64,000 nucleotides of DNA from Candidatus Avelusimicrobium stercoris (GTDB taxonomy: Bacteria > Elusimicrobiota > Elusimicrobia > Elusimicrobiales > Elusimicrobiaceae), in the NCBI GenBank assembly GCA_002432025.1, contig DJFE01000016.1, forward strand, positions 50,425 through 114,424. The letters are read 5' to 3'. This document shows, piece by piece, positions 1 to 8,945 of the stretch. The notes beneath the pieces were generated by a model, which saw nothing but the letters and a program-made list of their open reading frames with translations, was not told where the DNA came from and searched no databases. Each line of letters starts with the position of its first letter. The stretch's first letter is position 1. The position numbers were made by a program, and so were the translations under genes.

Positions 1-31
1 AGTCCAATATGTACCGAGATCTTACAGGGGG

Positions 32-60
32 TTGAAAAATATTAATACATAATATATTAT
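32..60 (+). promoter_or_regulatory. Putative hipBA promoter
   Basis: TTGAAA at 32-37 and TATTAT at 55-60 are separated by 17 bases, a reasonable sigma-70 pair. The predicted start of transcription (about 66-68) falls on or next to the hipB ATG at 68, and there is no Shine-Dalgarno sequence before that ATG, so the transcript may be leaderless. The stretch 50-68 is an AT-only near-palindrome that could also be the HipB operator. The promoter is read from the sequence; the operator role is inference. Confidence 0.4.
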
Positions 61-67
61 ATATTAT

Positions 68-415
68 ATGAATAATAACAATTTAATAAATAATATATTA
101 GTTTCTAATTTAATAGAAGATTTCAACCCTCAGGCTTTAGCAGAAGGGATTGCTAAGCGCGTACGGGCCAGACGGCTAGAACTAAACCTTACGCAACAGG
201 CTCTTGCCAAGCGCTCTGGAGTCAGTCTTGGTTCTTTACAACGCTTTGAAAACCAAGCGGAAATATCCATTAAATCGCTTTTGAAACTGGCAGTAGCGCT
301 GAATGCTACAGCTGAATTTAAGCAGTTGTTTAGCGTGGTTAATTATCAACACATTGACGAAGTAATTGATAGTCAACGACACAAAACCCGCCAAAGAGGA
401 CGCAAAAATGATTAA
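68..415 (+). CDS. hipB: HipB-like XRE-family antitoxin / repressor
   Basis: A 115-residue protein with one Cro/C1-type helix-turn-helix (about residues 25-82; LTQQALAKRSGVSLGSLQRF is the HTH core). HipB proteins bind and neutralise HipA kinases and repress their own operon. It lies directly ahead of and overlaps the hipA-like gene by 8 bases, the normal antitoxin-toxin order. The basic C-terminal tail (RHKTRQRGRKND) extends past the HTH. The start at 68 is the first ATG but has no ribosome-binding site, so a leaderless message or a start slightly downstream is possible. Confidence 0.85.
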   Translation: MNNNNLINNILVSNLIEDFNPQALAEGIAKRVRARRLELNLTQQALAKRSGVSLGSLQRFENQAEISIKSLLKLAVALNATAEFKQLFSVVNYQHIDEVIDSQRHKTRQRGRKND

Positions 416-1487
416 TCCCGTTCAATCTTTACAGGTATTTTATGATGAACAATTAGTCGGCACATTAGCCTTGCGCCGTGATAATTTATGCGCTTTTGAA
501 TATAGTGCCCAGTGGTTGGAAGAAGGCTTTTCTATTTCTCCCTTGATACTTCCGCTAAAACCGGGTGTTTTTACCAGTAAATGGGATCCTTTTGACGGTT
601 TATTTGGGGTGTTTAATGACAGTTTACCGGACGGCTGGGGACGCCTCCTAATAGACAGGCTCTTGCTGCGCCAGCAGGGGATTAATCCAGCTACTTTATC
701 ACCCTTAGATTGGCTTTGTATTGTTGGGCCCAAAACAATGGGGGCTCTCACCTACCAACCCACGCACCCCATCGGGCGAGATAATCAAGATAAAACGCTT
801 GCTTACTTGGAACAAGAAACCCAAAAAGTATTGCACGATGAACCTACTAAAGATTTATCTTTACTTGCGGCCAAGGGCGGCAGTTCCGGCGGGGCCCGGC
901 CCAAGGTCTTGCTTACTATTGACGGGGAAGAATGGCTGATTAAATTTCGTAATACCCAGGATCCGACCAATATAGGCGAAATTGAGTACAAATATTCGCA
1001 AAGGGCGCGTAAAGCGGGGCTTATTATGCCTGAAACACGCTTATTTGAAGGAAATTATTTTGGTGTAAAACGCTTTGACAGGCAAGGAAACAAACGTATC
1101 CATATGCATACAGCGGCCGGCCTGCTCCAGGCGGATTTCCGCATTCCGTCACTGGACTATAAAACCTTGATTGAAACGACCCTGTTTTTAACACGAGATG
1201 TGCAGGAAGCGGAAAAAATGTTCCGCCTGATGGCATTTAATGTAATTGGACAGAATAAAGACGACCACGCCAAAAATTTCTCATTTGTATATGAAAATAA
1301 CCGCTGGCAGGTGTCTCCTGCGTACGATTTAGTGCCTTCTGAGGGGTTTAACGGCCAGCATACCACCACGGCACTGGGCCAGGGGCTGCCAACCGAAGCA
1401 GATATGCTAGAACTGGCCAAACAAACGGGTTTAGACCGTAAGCACGCCATGCAAATTATTGAACAGGTAAAAAGTGCCTTTAAGTAA
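408..1487 (+). CDS. hipA: HipA-like serine/threonine kinase toxin
   Basis: A 359-residue HipA-family kinase; HipA toxins phosphorylate translation factors such as aminoacyl-tRNA synthetases and cause growth arrest. The N-terminal HipA couple domain covers about residues 5-110. The Gly-rich nucleotide loop GGSSGGARPK is at 157-166, the catalytic segment QNKDDHAKN at about 282-290, and the Mg-binding AYDL near 305, so the kinase looks intact. The start at 408 is preferred over an in-frame ATG at 366 because AGAGGA lies 8 bases before it and the family's N-terminus begins there. It overlaps hipB, indicating translational coupling. It is shorter than E. coli HipA (440 aa) but within the family range. 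Confidence 0.9.
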   Translation: MINPVQSLQVFYDEQLVGTLALRRDNLCAFEYSAQWLEEGFSISPLILPLKPGVFTSKWDPFDGLFGVFNDSLPDGWGRLLIDRLLLRQQGINPATLSPLDWLCIVGPKTMGALTYQPTHPIGRDNQDKTLAYLEQETQKVLHDEPTKDLSLLAAKGGSSGGARPKVLLTIDGEEWLIKFRNTQDPTNIGEIEYKYSQRARKAGLIMPETRLFEGNYFGVKRFDRQGNKRIHMHTAAGLLQADFRIPSLDYKTLIETTLFLTRDVQEAEKMFRLMAFNVIGQNKDDHAKNFSFVYENNRWQVSPAYDLVPSEGFNGQHTTTALGQGLPTEADMLELAKQTGLDRKHAMQIIEQVKSAFK

Positions 1488-1539
1488 AGGTAAAGAAGCC
1501 ACAAAATGGGCCTTTTAGGAAAAATGGACACTTTTTGGG

Positions 1540-1560
1540 CACCTAATTTTAGGTGGTTTT
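1540..1560 (+). terminator. Probable hipBA terminator
   Basis: CACCTAA (1540-1546) and TTAGGTG (1549-1555) form a 7-bp perfect inverted repeat followed by GTTTT and a pyrimidine-rich run, 52 bases after the hipA stop. The stem is A/T-rich, so termination may be weak. Confidence 0.45.
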
Positions 1561-1990
1561 CTCTTCTTAAAAGCCAGCATTTTATTACCTAAATTGGACA
1601 CTTTTCATTTATTTTGGATTAATTTAGGCCTATTTTAGCCGCTTGCTTTCGCCGGTCAAAAAGAAGGTTGTAGGCGCTCTTATGCCACCAGTAGTTTATA
1701 ACATCACAAAAATAATTTTTTCTTATTTACAAAAAATGGCTTGGGGCAAATATTTTTCTAGGATTTTTTACATAATACCCGCTCTAAAAATTTGGGGGAA
1801 ATTTTTGAGAATTTGCCTCCAAACAGGTATTTCGGTTGCAATTTATCCACTTTTATAAATACAAACATAAAGAGACCATAAGGGGAATAAATAGTATGCT
1901 TATAGTAGCCTATTAAAGCGCCAAAACGCTTAAATTTCCGCATAAAACACGGATATATGGCGTAAATACCCCCAATATGACAGCGGAAAT
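1561..1990. other. Non-coding spacer between hipBA and the polysaccharide operon
   Basis: About 430 AT-rich bases with no credible gene; the short open frames here lack ribosome-binding sites and resemble no protein. The 11-mer TGGACACTTTT occurs just before (1525-1535) and again at 1595-1605, in direct orientation 70 bases apart, possibly debris of an insertion event. The rest gives no readable signal. Confidence 0.5.
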
Positions 1991-2580
1991 TTAGCGAATG
2001 TTATTTAATAACCGGCTTACATATTGATAATATGTATTAGACGGATATTTGGACAATGTTTGTGCTAACTCCGCTTTGGTAATAAAACCTTTCTTTAAGG
2101 CAATTTCTTCCAAACACGCTATTTCTATCCCTTGGTTTAACTGCATACTATGCACAAAATTCGCCGCTTGTAAGACGCTTTCGTGCGTCCCCGTATCCAA
2201 CCACGCAAAGCCACGCTCTAATCGCGTGACGTGCAAGGCATTATTGGCCAAATATACTTTGTTTAGGTCTGTAATTTCCAGTTCGCCACGGGCTGACGGT
2301 TTTAAATTCTTCGCATAAGAAACAACCTTATTATCATAAAAATATAGCCCTGTAACCGCAAAATTGCTTTTGGGATGTTGAGGTTTTTCTTCCAAAGATA
2401 CAGCATTTCCGTCTTTATCAAAAGATACCACGCCAAAACGCTCCGGATCTCTTACCTCGTACGCAAACACAGTGGCTCCCGCAGTATTTTGCTCAGCATT
2501 TTGTAAAATCTGCTCAAACCCGTTCCCATAAAAGATGTTATCCCCCAAAATAAGGGCCACCCTATCCGATTCATATTTTC
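1991..2580 (-). pseudogene. 5'-truncated glucose-1-phosphate thymidylyltransferase (rmlA remnant)
   Basis: The frame matches the C-terminal two thirds of RmlA, which makes dTDP-glucose from glucose-1-phosphate and dTTP. It opens at about codon 105 of a normal ~290-residue enzyme, at ESDRVALILGDNIFYG, and runs to the usual C-terminus. The G-rich nucleotide-binding loop and the first half of the Rossmann core are missing. The open frame begins right after a TGA at 2582-2584, only 8 bases from the msbA stop. The first in-frame start would be a GTG at 2560 with no clear Shine-Dalgarno sequence. A deletion or recombination probably joined the msbA end to mid-rmlA. No rmlB, rmlC or rmlD is present. 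Activity is very unlikely. Confidence 0.8.
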
Positions 2581-2591
2581 CTCATTTTGAT

Positions 2592-4355
2592 TTAATTGTT
2601 TTCCTGCTTTTTAAATTGCATAGAATACAGCGCATAATAAGCTCCGTGCAGTTTTAATAACTCCTCGTGCGTTCCTTGTTCCGCAATTTTACCATCGTTT
2701 ATAACCACGATTTTATCTGCATTTTGTATAGTAGATAAGCGGTGCGCAATAACAATAACGGTGCGGTTCTTCATCAAATTATCCAAGGCTTCTTGCACGA
2801 CGCGTTCGGACTTATTATCTAGGGCGCTGGTGGCCTCGTCCAAAATGACAATAGGAGCGTTTTTGACAAACGCACGCGCAATAGCCAAGCGTTGCTTTTG
2901 TCCACCGGAAAGCAAAATACCGCGCTCCCCTATCTGCGTATCTAACCCTTGGGGTAAGCCTTTGACAAATTCATCCAAACACGCACTTTTTAAGGCCATC
3001 CAAATAGTGGCATCATCTGCGTGTTCGTTCCCCAAGAGGACATTTTCCTTAACCGTACCTGAAAATAAAAAGTTATCTTGGAACACCATAGCAATTTGTT
3101 TCCGCAACGATTTTTGGGAAATATCTTTAATATCAGCCCCGTCTATTTTAATAGTCCCCTGTTTGATATCATACAAGCGTGGAATTAAAGCCGATATTGT
3201 GGTTTTTCCACCGCCGGAGTTACCTACAAGGGCGATTGTATGGCCGACGGGAATAGTTAAATTAATATCGTGCAGAACCTCACGCCCGTGAACATACTCA
3301 AAGTGCACGTGGTCAAACACAATATCTTTTTTAACTGATGTCAGTTCTTTAGCCGTGCTCAAATCCTTGATATTAGGCTGTAAATCCAAAATATCAAAAA
3401 TACGGTCTATGGCCAAAAAGGAATTTTGGATAGAAATATAGTTATTCCCCACAGACTTTAAGGGGGTATAAAGCATCATTAGGGCCGCAATAAATGCCAC
3501 AAAATTACCACTGGTAATAGTTCCGTTTACAATTAAATAACTGCCGCACCCAATCACCAACGCCACCCCAATAGACATAATAATATGCATGAGGGGCGAA
3601 AGCCAGTTTGTTCCCTTTACCATACGCATGGCTAGGGAAAAAGTCATATCTGTTACATTGTGGAAGCGTTTTTTGAACTCATCCTCTAGCGTAAAGGAAC
3701 GAATTGTTTTATTCCCCGCAAAAGTTTCGTTGTAAATGGTCATTACATACGAAAGATTGCCTACGGTTTTTTCCAAAATTTCTTTCATTTTCTTGCGGAC
3801 CTTGGCCATCGGATATACAAAAAATAAGAGTACCGCAATAGCAATAAGCGCCAACTGCCAAGAGTTGTACAACAAAACACAAACCAAAGAAATAGAGGAA
3901 AATGTTTTGGATAAAAACTGTTTCAGGTTATCTATAAGCCCTGTGGAGGCAGTTTCGGCATCATTGGAATACCGAAATAAGATTTCACCGGAATTGTGCG
4001 TATCAAAGTAGGAAGTATCCATAGAGAGGAGTTTATCATACAGGCGGCGTTTCACCCCGATAGTAATCTTTTGGGCCACCCATGTATTTAGGTAGTTGGA
4101 AGAATAAATCAGCACCCCTTGCACAATGGTAAAACCCACAATAAGAAACGGGATTAGCGCCGAGAAATGGGGCTGTTTATCCACCATTACTTTATCCATA
4201 AACGGCTTTAAGAACATCGCCACGGCGCCATCCAACGCGCCGACAGGCACCGTAAGCGCCACGCCCAAGCACGCCCGAAACCAATATGGCTTAATATACG
4301 GCCACATTCGGCGGAAATTAATAATAAGTAAATTATTTTTTAAGTATTTTTTCAT
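2592..4355 (-). CDS. msbA: MsbA-type lipid A / polysaccharide ABC exporter
   Basis: A 587-residue half-transporter with an N-terminal six-helix exporter domain (about 20-320) and a C-terminal ATPase. Walker A is GNSGGGKTT (about 380), the signature is LSGGQKQRLAIARA, and Walker B is IVILDEATSALD. MsbA flips lipid A-core, and related proteins flip other lipid-linked glycans, across the inner membrane. Length and domain order are normal. It sits 18 bases after the GT2 gene in a polysaccharide operon, supporting a role in exporting the product of that cluster. Substrate cannot be told from sequence; a general lipid or peptide exporter is the alternative. Confidence 0.85.
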   Translation of the reverse strand: MKKYLKNNLLIINFRRMWPYIKPYWFRACLGVALTVPVGALDGAVAMFLKPFMDKVMVDKQPHFSALIPFLIVGFTIVQGVLIYSSNYLNTWVAQKITIGVKRRLYDKLLSMDTSYFDTHNSGEILFRYSNDAETASTGLIDNLKQFLSKTFSSISLVCVLLYNSWQLALIAIAVLLFFVYPMAKVRKKMKEILEKTVGNLSYVMTIYNETFAGNKTIRSFTLEDEFKKRFHNVTDMTFSLAMRMVKGTNWLSPLMHIIMSIGVALVIGCGSYLIVNGTITSGNFVAFIAALMMLYTPLKSVGNNYISIQNSFLAIDRIFDILDLQPNIKDLSTAKELTSVKKDIVFDHVHFEYVHGREVLHDINLTIPVGHTIALVGNSGGGKTTISALIPRLYDIKQGTIKIDGADIKDISQKSLRKQIAMVFQDNFLFSGTVKENVLLGNEHADDATIWMALKSACLDEFVKGLPQGLDTQIGERGILLSGGQKQRLAIARAFVKNAPIVILDEATSALDNKSERVVQEALDNLMKNRTVIVIAHRLSTIQNADKIVVINDGKIAEQGTHEELLKLHGAYYALYSMQFKKQENN

Positions 4356-4373
4356 TATGGTAAATCCAATTTA

Positions 4374-5549
4374 TTATAAAGAGTATTTTCTTTTATGTTT
4401 CTCTCTTAAAGACCGAAATGTTACTATAGCATGTATTCTTCGCGCTATGAGAAAGGACAAGTAGCCTAATCCAAGTGACCTTGAGGGGGTTGAGTAAATT
4501 TTGTGTTTAAATTCATAAAAACGAGTTCCCTTTGGCCCATCAGATTCCATAGTCATAAAAGACCTCAAATCCTTTCGGTACTCTTTTACAGTATAACCAA
4601 ATCTATTTTTCAATTTTTTCGCGGCTCTTTTATCATTTAACAAATCATCAATAAAAGTAGCGGCATTATCTAACATATAACGTGCTATAAATATATTATA
4701 AGCCACAAAAAAAGGAATATCCTCCTCTTTGCATAATTTTGACAAAAAAGGGGATTTTGGGAATAACTTTTTGGCCAGCTTAATACTAGAAATTGAAAAA
4801 AATAATTTATAGAAAGTTTTCGTTTCAAAATAACTCAAAAAGCACGCCTTGGAATTATTTTCTATAGATGATACTTGAAATTCAGAAATGCGATAACAAC
4901 AAACCAACTTATTTACATAACCAATTTTATAGCCTTTGCACAACAAAGAAACCCATAAGGACATATCAAACATCATAATATAAGTTTTATTTATTTTAAC
5001 GGATTTCAAAGCCGAACGCTTAATTATAGAACCAATATATGGGAGAAAAGAAATTCCTTGCATATAAAGTTGTAAACATTTTATCTCATTATTATGAACA
5101 GAAAAAAATGGTCTGTTATTAAACCAACTATCTCTTAAATCTATTCCATCTTTATCTATATACTCTATATTTCCAAAAGCGAAACTTTTTTCTGGATTAT
5201 TTTCCATATAAGAAACCAAGGATATAAGGCCATTAGGAAGTAAGATATCATCCGCGCACAAGGGTTTAATATATTTGCCAGAAGCTACATTTAGCATCTT
5301 CTCAAACAGAATTCCCCCTCCTGCACCATAATTACTATCCATATCTATATGAATAATTCTCTTGTCCTGATAAGAATGAGCTATTTCTCTACTTTTATCC
5401 GTACAGGCGTGATTTAATAATATCAATTCAAAGTTTTCATAATTGTTGGTTAAAACCGAGTCAATGGACTTACGCAGAAAGTTTTCATCATTATAATATG
5501 GAATAAAAATGGAAACTAGGGGCGCCAAACACTTATGATCTTTTGTCAT
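4374..5549 (-). CDS. GT2-family glycosyltransferase
   Basis: A 391-residue protein with a GT-A fold at the N-terminus: VSIFIPYYNDENFLRKSIDSV marks the nucleotide-sugar site, and ADD near residue 100 is the metal-binding DxD equivalent. About 200 residues beyond the catalytic domain are basic and helical without a recognised domain. Such enzymes add a sugar to a lipid-linked glycan on the cytoplasmic face of the membrane. GGAGG 8 bases before the ATG supports the start. The gene is AT-rich compared with the core genes, typical of horizontally shuffled O-antigen or capsule genes. Donor and acceptor are unknown. Confidence 0.85.
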   Translation of the reverse strand: MTKDHKCLAPLVSIFIPYYNDENFLRKSIDSVLTNNYENFELILLNHACTDKSREIAHSYQDKRIIHIDMDSNYGAGGGILFEKMLNVASGKYIKPLCADDILLPNGLISLVSYMENNPEKSFAFGNIEYIDKDGIDLRDSWFNNRPFFSVHNNEIKCLQLYMQGISFLPYIGSIIKRSALKSVKINKTYIMMFDMSLWVSLLCKGYKIGYVNKLVCCYRISEFQVSSIENNSKACFLSYFETKTFYKLFFSISSIKLAKKLFPKSPFLSKLCKEEDIPFFVAYNIFIARYMLDNAATFIDDLLNDKRAAKKLKNRFGYTVKEYRKDLRSFMTMESDGPKGTRFYEFKHKIYSTPSRSLGLGYLSFLIARRIHAIVTFRSLREKHKRKYSL

Positions 5550-5578
5550 TTTGCTACCTCCTTAAATTAGTTGTTACA

Positions 5579-6406
5579 CTAGTAGGTTTTACCTGTGAGT
5601 TTAGACAGTAAAAAAGATATTTTTTCTGAATAATGCTTTTTCTTTTTTTTAACAAAAATAAAAAGACACCATAAAATTCCACATCGAGCCATATTAAAGG
5701 TAACAGGGATTAAATATTTAATTCGGCTAAAAGTTATTAAGTGTTGGCATAAAATAGGGTAATATAATTTTGTATTACCATTCCAACTTTCGGGATATGA
5801 TTCCATAGAATGAATAAGATTTAAATAAAAACAAACAACATTTTTATTTAATTTCTTTTTGTAAAATACAGAACTAGAAAACTCTAAATTTTTATCGTGT
5901 AACAGATAAATAAAATCAATAGTTTTATTTGGGAATTTCCGCGCCAACTTAGCTTGTTGTTCACATAAATACTTTTCAGAAAAGTTAATATCTCGGGCAA
6001 TATATAAAAAACATATACTGTCAAATTTATTGATAAATTTATACAATCGTTTTACTCTTCTGTTATACTTTTTTTGTACATCCAAAAAACTTTCTTCAAA
6101 GTTCTTTTCAGCTGGGAAATCGTGCTTATATTGTAATCCTGTTCTTCTGTTTACAACCCATAAATTATAAGTATCATTTTCCTGGTTATTTCCCCTATTT
6201 TCAAAATCTTCAAAATTAAAGAAATTTTTAAAATCATTGCAAATCAAATTTACTTTTCCCTCTAATCCGCCTTTTCCGCATAACTCCTCTATAATTCCAG
6301 CCGACCAATCAAATGGCAGAGAATAATTTACTAGATGCAAGCGCCTTAATGCTGTAGCCGTTATGCAATATTGTCCTAAAGAAATAATAGCCCCATAATA
6401 TTTCAT
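5579..6406 (-). CDS. DUF1796 protein (papain-like cysteine peptidase fold)
   Basis: A 275-residue protein. Its N-terminus, ISLGQYCITATALRRL followed by LPFDW, is the hallmark of DUF1796, a family described as putative papain-like cysteine peptidases and often found in polysaccharide loci; Cys13 would be the nucleophile. The C-terminal third is Lys- and aromatic-rich. AGGAG stands 8 bases before the start. It lies between the TPP enzyme and the glycosyltransferase, so a role in modifying or transferring a glycan substituent is possible, but its biochemical function is unknown. Confidence 0.7.
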   Translation of the reverse strand: MKYYGAIISLGQYCITATALRRLHLVNYSLPFDWSAGIIEELCGKGGLEGKVNLICNDFKNFFNFEDFENRGNNQENDTYNLWVVNRRTGLQYKHDFPAEKNFEESFLDVQKKYNRRVKRLYKFINKFDSICFLYIARDINFSEKYLCEQQAKLARKFPNKTIDFIYLLHDKNLEFSSSVFYKKKLNKNVVCFYLNLIHSMESYPESWNGNTKLYYPILCQHLITFSRIKYLIPVTFNMARCGILWCLFIFVKKKKKHYSEKISFLLSKLTGKTY

Positions 6407-6417
6407 TCCACATTCTC

Positions 6418-8199
6418 CTAATCAGAAAATTTATTTTCTTCCATTTCTTGGCGGTCCAAAAAAGGAAACATATCTTCCAATGATGGGCTAACCATTGTAC
6501 CATCCGGGAGCTTTCTTGCGGAAAGTTTTGGAGCAAAGGTATATCCGGGTGTTAACATTACCTCGCACAATACGGGGCCTGGCGTTTCTAATACATTTTG
6601 AATTTGTATTTCCAAATTATTTAGTTTGTTTATTTTGATGGTTTTGAGATCGAACGCCTTGCCTATTTTGATAAAGTCTGGGCAAGATACGCCTGTTTCG
6701 GGGGTACAGGCAGTCATTCTACCGTTAAAAAAGTTCTTCTGGGTTTGTTGGATGGATATATATCCATTATTATTCAATACAAATAATTTAATAGGTAAAT
6801 TGTACTGTTTCAGGGTTTGGAGCTCTTGAAGATTCATCATAATAGAACCGTCGCCTTCTACACATACAGTACGTTTCCTATGATTAGCAAAACAAGCTCC
6901 TATCGCCGCAGGCAAACCATACCCCATAGAAGCATCCCCACTATTCCAAATATATCTCTGGTTCTCCTTTACTTTCCCCACCTGAAACGGAAGAAGAAAT
7001 GCCGTACCATTAGAGCAGACTATTACCTCATCGTCACAAAACTGTTCCGTCAATTTTTCTATAAAATAATAAGGTTCTATTGGATGATGTCCAACCCGAG
7101 GAGCCTCTGTCAGAGGTTGATATTTTTCTTTCAAATGGAGGCAAAAAGTTCGCCATTGTGAACACTCCAATGGTTCCAAAATTGTATATGCTTTTTTCAG
7201 AAAAGTTTTAACATCTGTATTGATTTTAATATTGGGTTTTACTGTTGGTTTCTCCAATTCTGCTTTATCAATATCAACAGATACTAAAATAGCATTCTTC
7301 GCAAAATTTTCCCAATTATAACTGACCTGCCGAATATTGTTACGTGAGCCAATGGATAAAACCAAATCTGCATTTTGTAGTGCGAAATTTCCAGCCCGAT
7401 TTGCAACCGTTCCAATACGAGCAATAAAATTTTTATTTTTCTGTGCCACAGTGTCAAAACCATTCATTGTGGTAACAACGGGAACATTTAGTTTATCAAG
7501 TAATTTCAAAAACTCCCGCTTAGCTTTTGCTAGTGTAATACCATGTCCCGCTATAATAATAGGTCTACGAGCGTGCTTCCAGGCGGAAATCAACGCGTTC
7601 CATCCGTCTTTGTTTGACGGCAGAAAAATTTCATCCTCATGCGGATTATATTTGCGCAATGAATTTTCATCAATCAAAGAGGCTTGCAAATTAAGCGGAA
7701 CATCTATCCATACGGGCCCTGGCCGCCCATGCATTGCCAAATAAACGGCTTTATCTAATACATATTCTATGTCTTGTGCTTGGGTCAAACTAATGGCATA
7801 TTTTGTTAAAGGTTTCACACAAGAAATAATATCTACTTCTTGATCTCCTAATTGTCGCAACGATATATTTGGGCAACTAGCTAGGGTGGTAGATTGTTTA
7901 ACTTGCCCCGATATATACAAGACAGGAACGCTATCTGTCCATTGCCCAAATACCCCATTTAAACAATTAAGTCCGCCTGGTCCGGTAGTTACATTGACCA
8001 CAGCCAATTCCTGATGTAGGCGGGCATATCCTTCCGCCCCAATAGCACTGGCTTGCTCATTGTGATTACAAATATAGGGAATGTATTTACCAAAGCTATC
8101 GTTTAAGTGCATTGCCCCACCGCCAGATACCATAAACACATAACGAATATGATATTTTTCTTTTAATCTTTTTGCAATAAAATCAGATAATTTAATCAT
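6418..8199 (-). CDS. Acetolactate-synthase-like thiamine-diphosphate enzyme
   Basis: A 593-residue enzyme with the three-domain ThDP layout. The N-terminal PYR domain carries the activating Glu in HNEQAS (near 43), a central Rossmann-like domain spans about 200-330, and the C-terminal PP domain has the ThDP-Mg motif GDGS ending in NNNGY. Family members decarboxylate pyruvate or another 2-oxo acid and transfer the unit to an acceptor. No regulatory subunit or other branched-chain amino-acid genes are adjacent. The neighbours are a glycosyltransferase and an exporter, so a sugar-modifying role, as with YerE-type enzymes that add a two-carbon branch to a keto-sugar, is more likely than valine synthesis. 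It overlaps the preceding HAD gene by 4 bases. Confidence 0.75.
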   Translation of the reverse strand: MIKLSDFIAKRLKEKYHIRYVFMVSGGGAMHLNDSFGKYIPYICNHNEQASAIGAEGYARLHQELAVVNVTTGPGGLNCLNGVFGQWTDSVPVLYISGQVKQSTTLASCPNISLRQLGDQEVDIISCVKPLTKYAISLTQAQDIEYVLDKAVYLAMHGRPGPVWIDVPLNLQASLIDENSLRKYNPHEDEIFLPSNKDGWNALISAWKHARRPIIIAGHGITLAKAKREFLKLLDKLNVPVVTTMNGFDTVAQKNKNFIARIGTVANRAGNFALQNADLVLSIGSRNNIRQVSYNWENFAKNAILVSVDIDKAELEKPTVKPNIKINTDVKTFLKKAYTILEPLECSQWRTFCLHLKEKYQPLTEAPRVGHHPIEPYYFIEKLTEQFCDDEVIVCSNGTAFLLPFQVGKVKENQRYIWNSGDASMGYGLPAAIGACFANHRKRTVCVEGDGSIMMNLQELQTLKQYNLPIKLFVLNNNGYISIQQTQKNFFNGRMTACTPETGVSCPDFIKIGKAFDLKTIKINKLNNLEIQIQNVLETPGPVLCEVMLTPGYTFAPKLSARKLPDGTMVSPSLEDMFPFLDRQEMEENKFSD

Positions 8200-8945
8200 A
8201 AGACCATTCCTAAAAAATCTTCCAATTTTTTTATAACTTGAACTTTTGGTTCAGGGCAAGAATGCTCACTAATCAATATGGCATCTGCCCCGTAATTTTT
8301 TGCCATTTTAACATCACTTTGATAACTGTCCCCAATCACACAAACCTCTTCTGGTAATACATCTAACCCATCTAACACTAATTCCAACATCGTAGGATTG
8401 GGTTTTCCTATGCAAATATCAAATTTTTTATTTAACATCATCTCTGCTGCCGCAACAATTGGACCAGCACCTGGAAGCACTACTCCATTTGATATTGGGT
8501 ATGAATGTTCTGTATTGGCAACAATTAGTTCACAATTTTTGTCCTTTAAAGAGATCAATGGAATCAAATCATCTAATTTGAAATCTTTATTGTATCCCAC
8601 CACAACACAGTCTGGCATCGTTGCCGACAAGCTTATGCCACAATTAATAATTTCCTCTTTTAAATCACTGGTTCCTAGACAAAGGACTTTCTTATAGTGA
8701 TGTTTTTTTAAATATCTAGCAATCCCATAACCGGAATTAATTATCTCAGGTTCTTTAATATCTACTCCTAAATTAATCATCTTTTCATATAATTGATGAC
8801 GGGTCTTCGCTGAATTGTTGGTTACAAAAAACAAGTACTTTCCAATTCTCCGAGCTGTCGCTATCACTTCATTCGCTTGGGGTGCTAAATAATTTCCAAA
8901 ATAAACAGTCCCATCTAGGTCAAAAATAAAACACTTATATTTCAA
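8196..8945 (-). CDS. NagD-like HAD-superfamily phosphatase
   Basis: A 249-residue HAD hydrolase of the NagD/AraL (class IIA) type. Motif I is FDLDGTVYFG, with the nucleophile Asp near residue 9; motif II is FVTNNSA; the motif III Lys is in GKPNP, and motif IV is GDSYQSDV. The C2 cap between motifs II and III is present and length is normal. These enzymes dephosphorylate small sugar phosphates or nucleotides. It is coupled to both neighbours (overlaps of 11 and 4 bases), so its substrate probably belongs to the same pathway as the aldolase and ThDP enzyme. The exact substrate is unknown. Confidence 0.8.
   Translation of the reverse strand: MKYKCFIFDLDGTVYFGNYLAPQANEVIATARRIGKYLFFVTNNSAKTRHQLYEKMINLGVDIKEPEIINSGYGIARYLKKHHYKKVLCLGTSDLKEEIINCGISLSATMPDCVVVGYNKDFKLDDLIPLISLKDKNCELIVANTEHSYPISNGVVLPGAGPIVAAAEMMLNKKFDICIGKPNPTMLELVLDGLDVLPEEVCVIGDSYQSDVKMAKNYGADAILISEHSCPEPKVQVIKKLEDFLGMVL

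Noticed and set aside
6418..8199. Valine/isoleucine acetolactate synthase (ilvB)
   Set aside because: The family match is good, but there is no small subunit or other ilv gene and the gene is coupled to polysaccharide genes, so a sugar-modifying paralogue is preferred.
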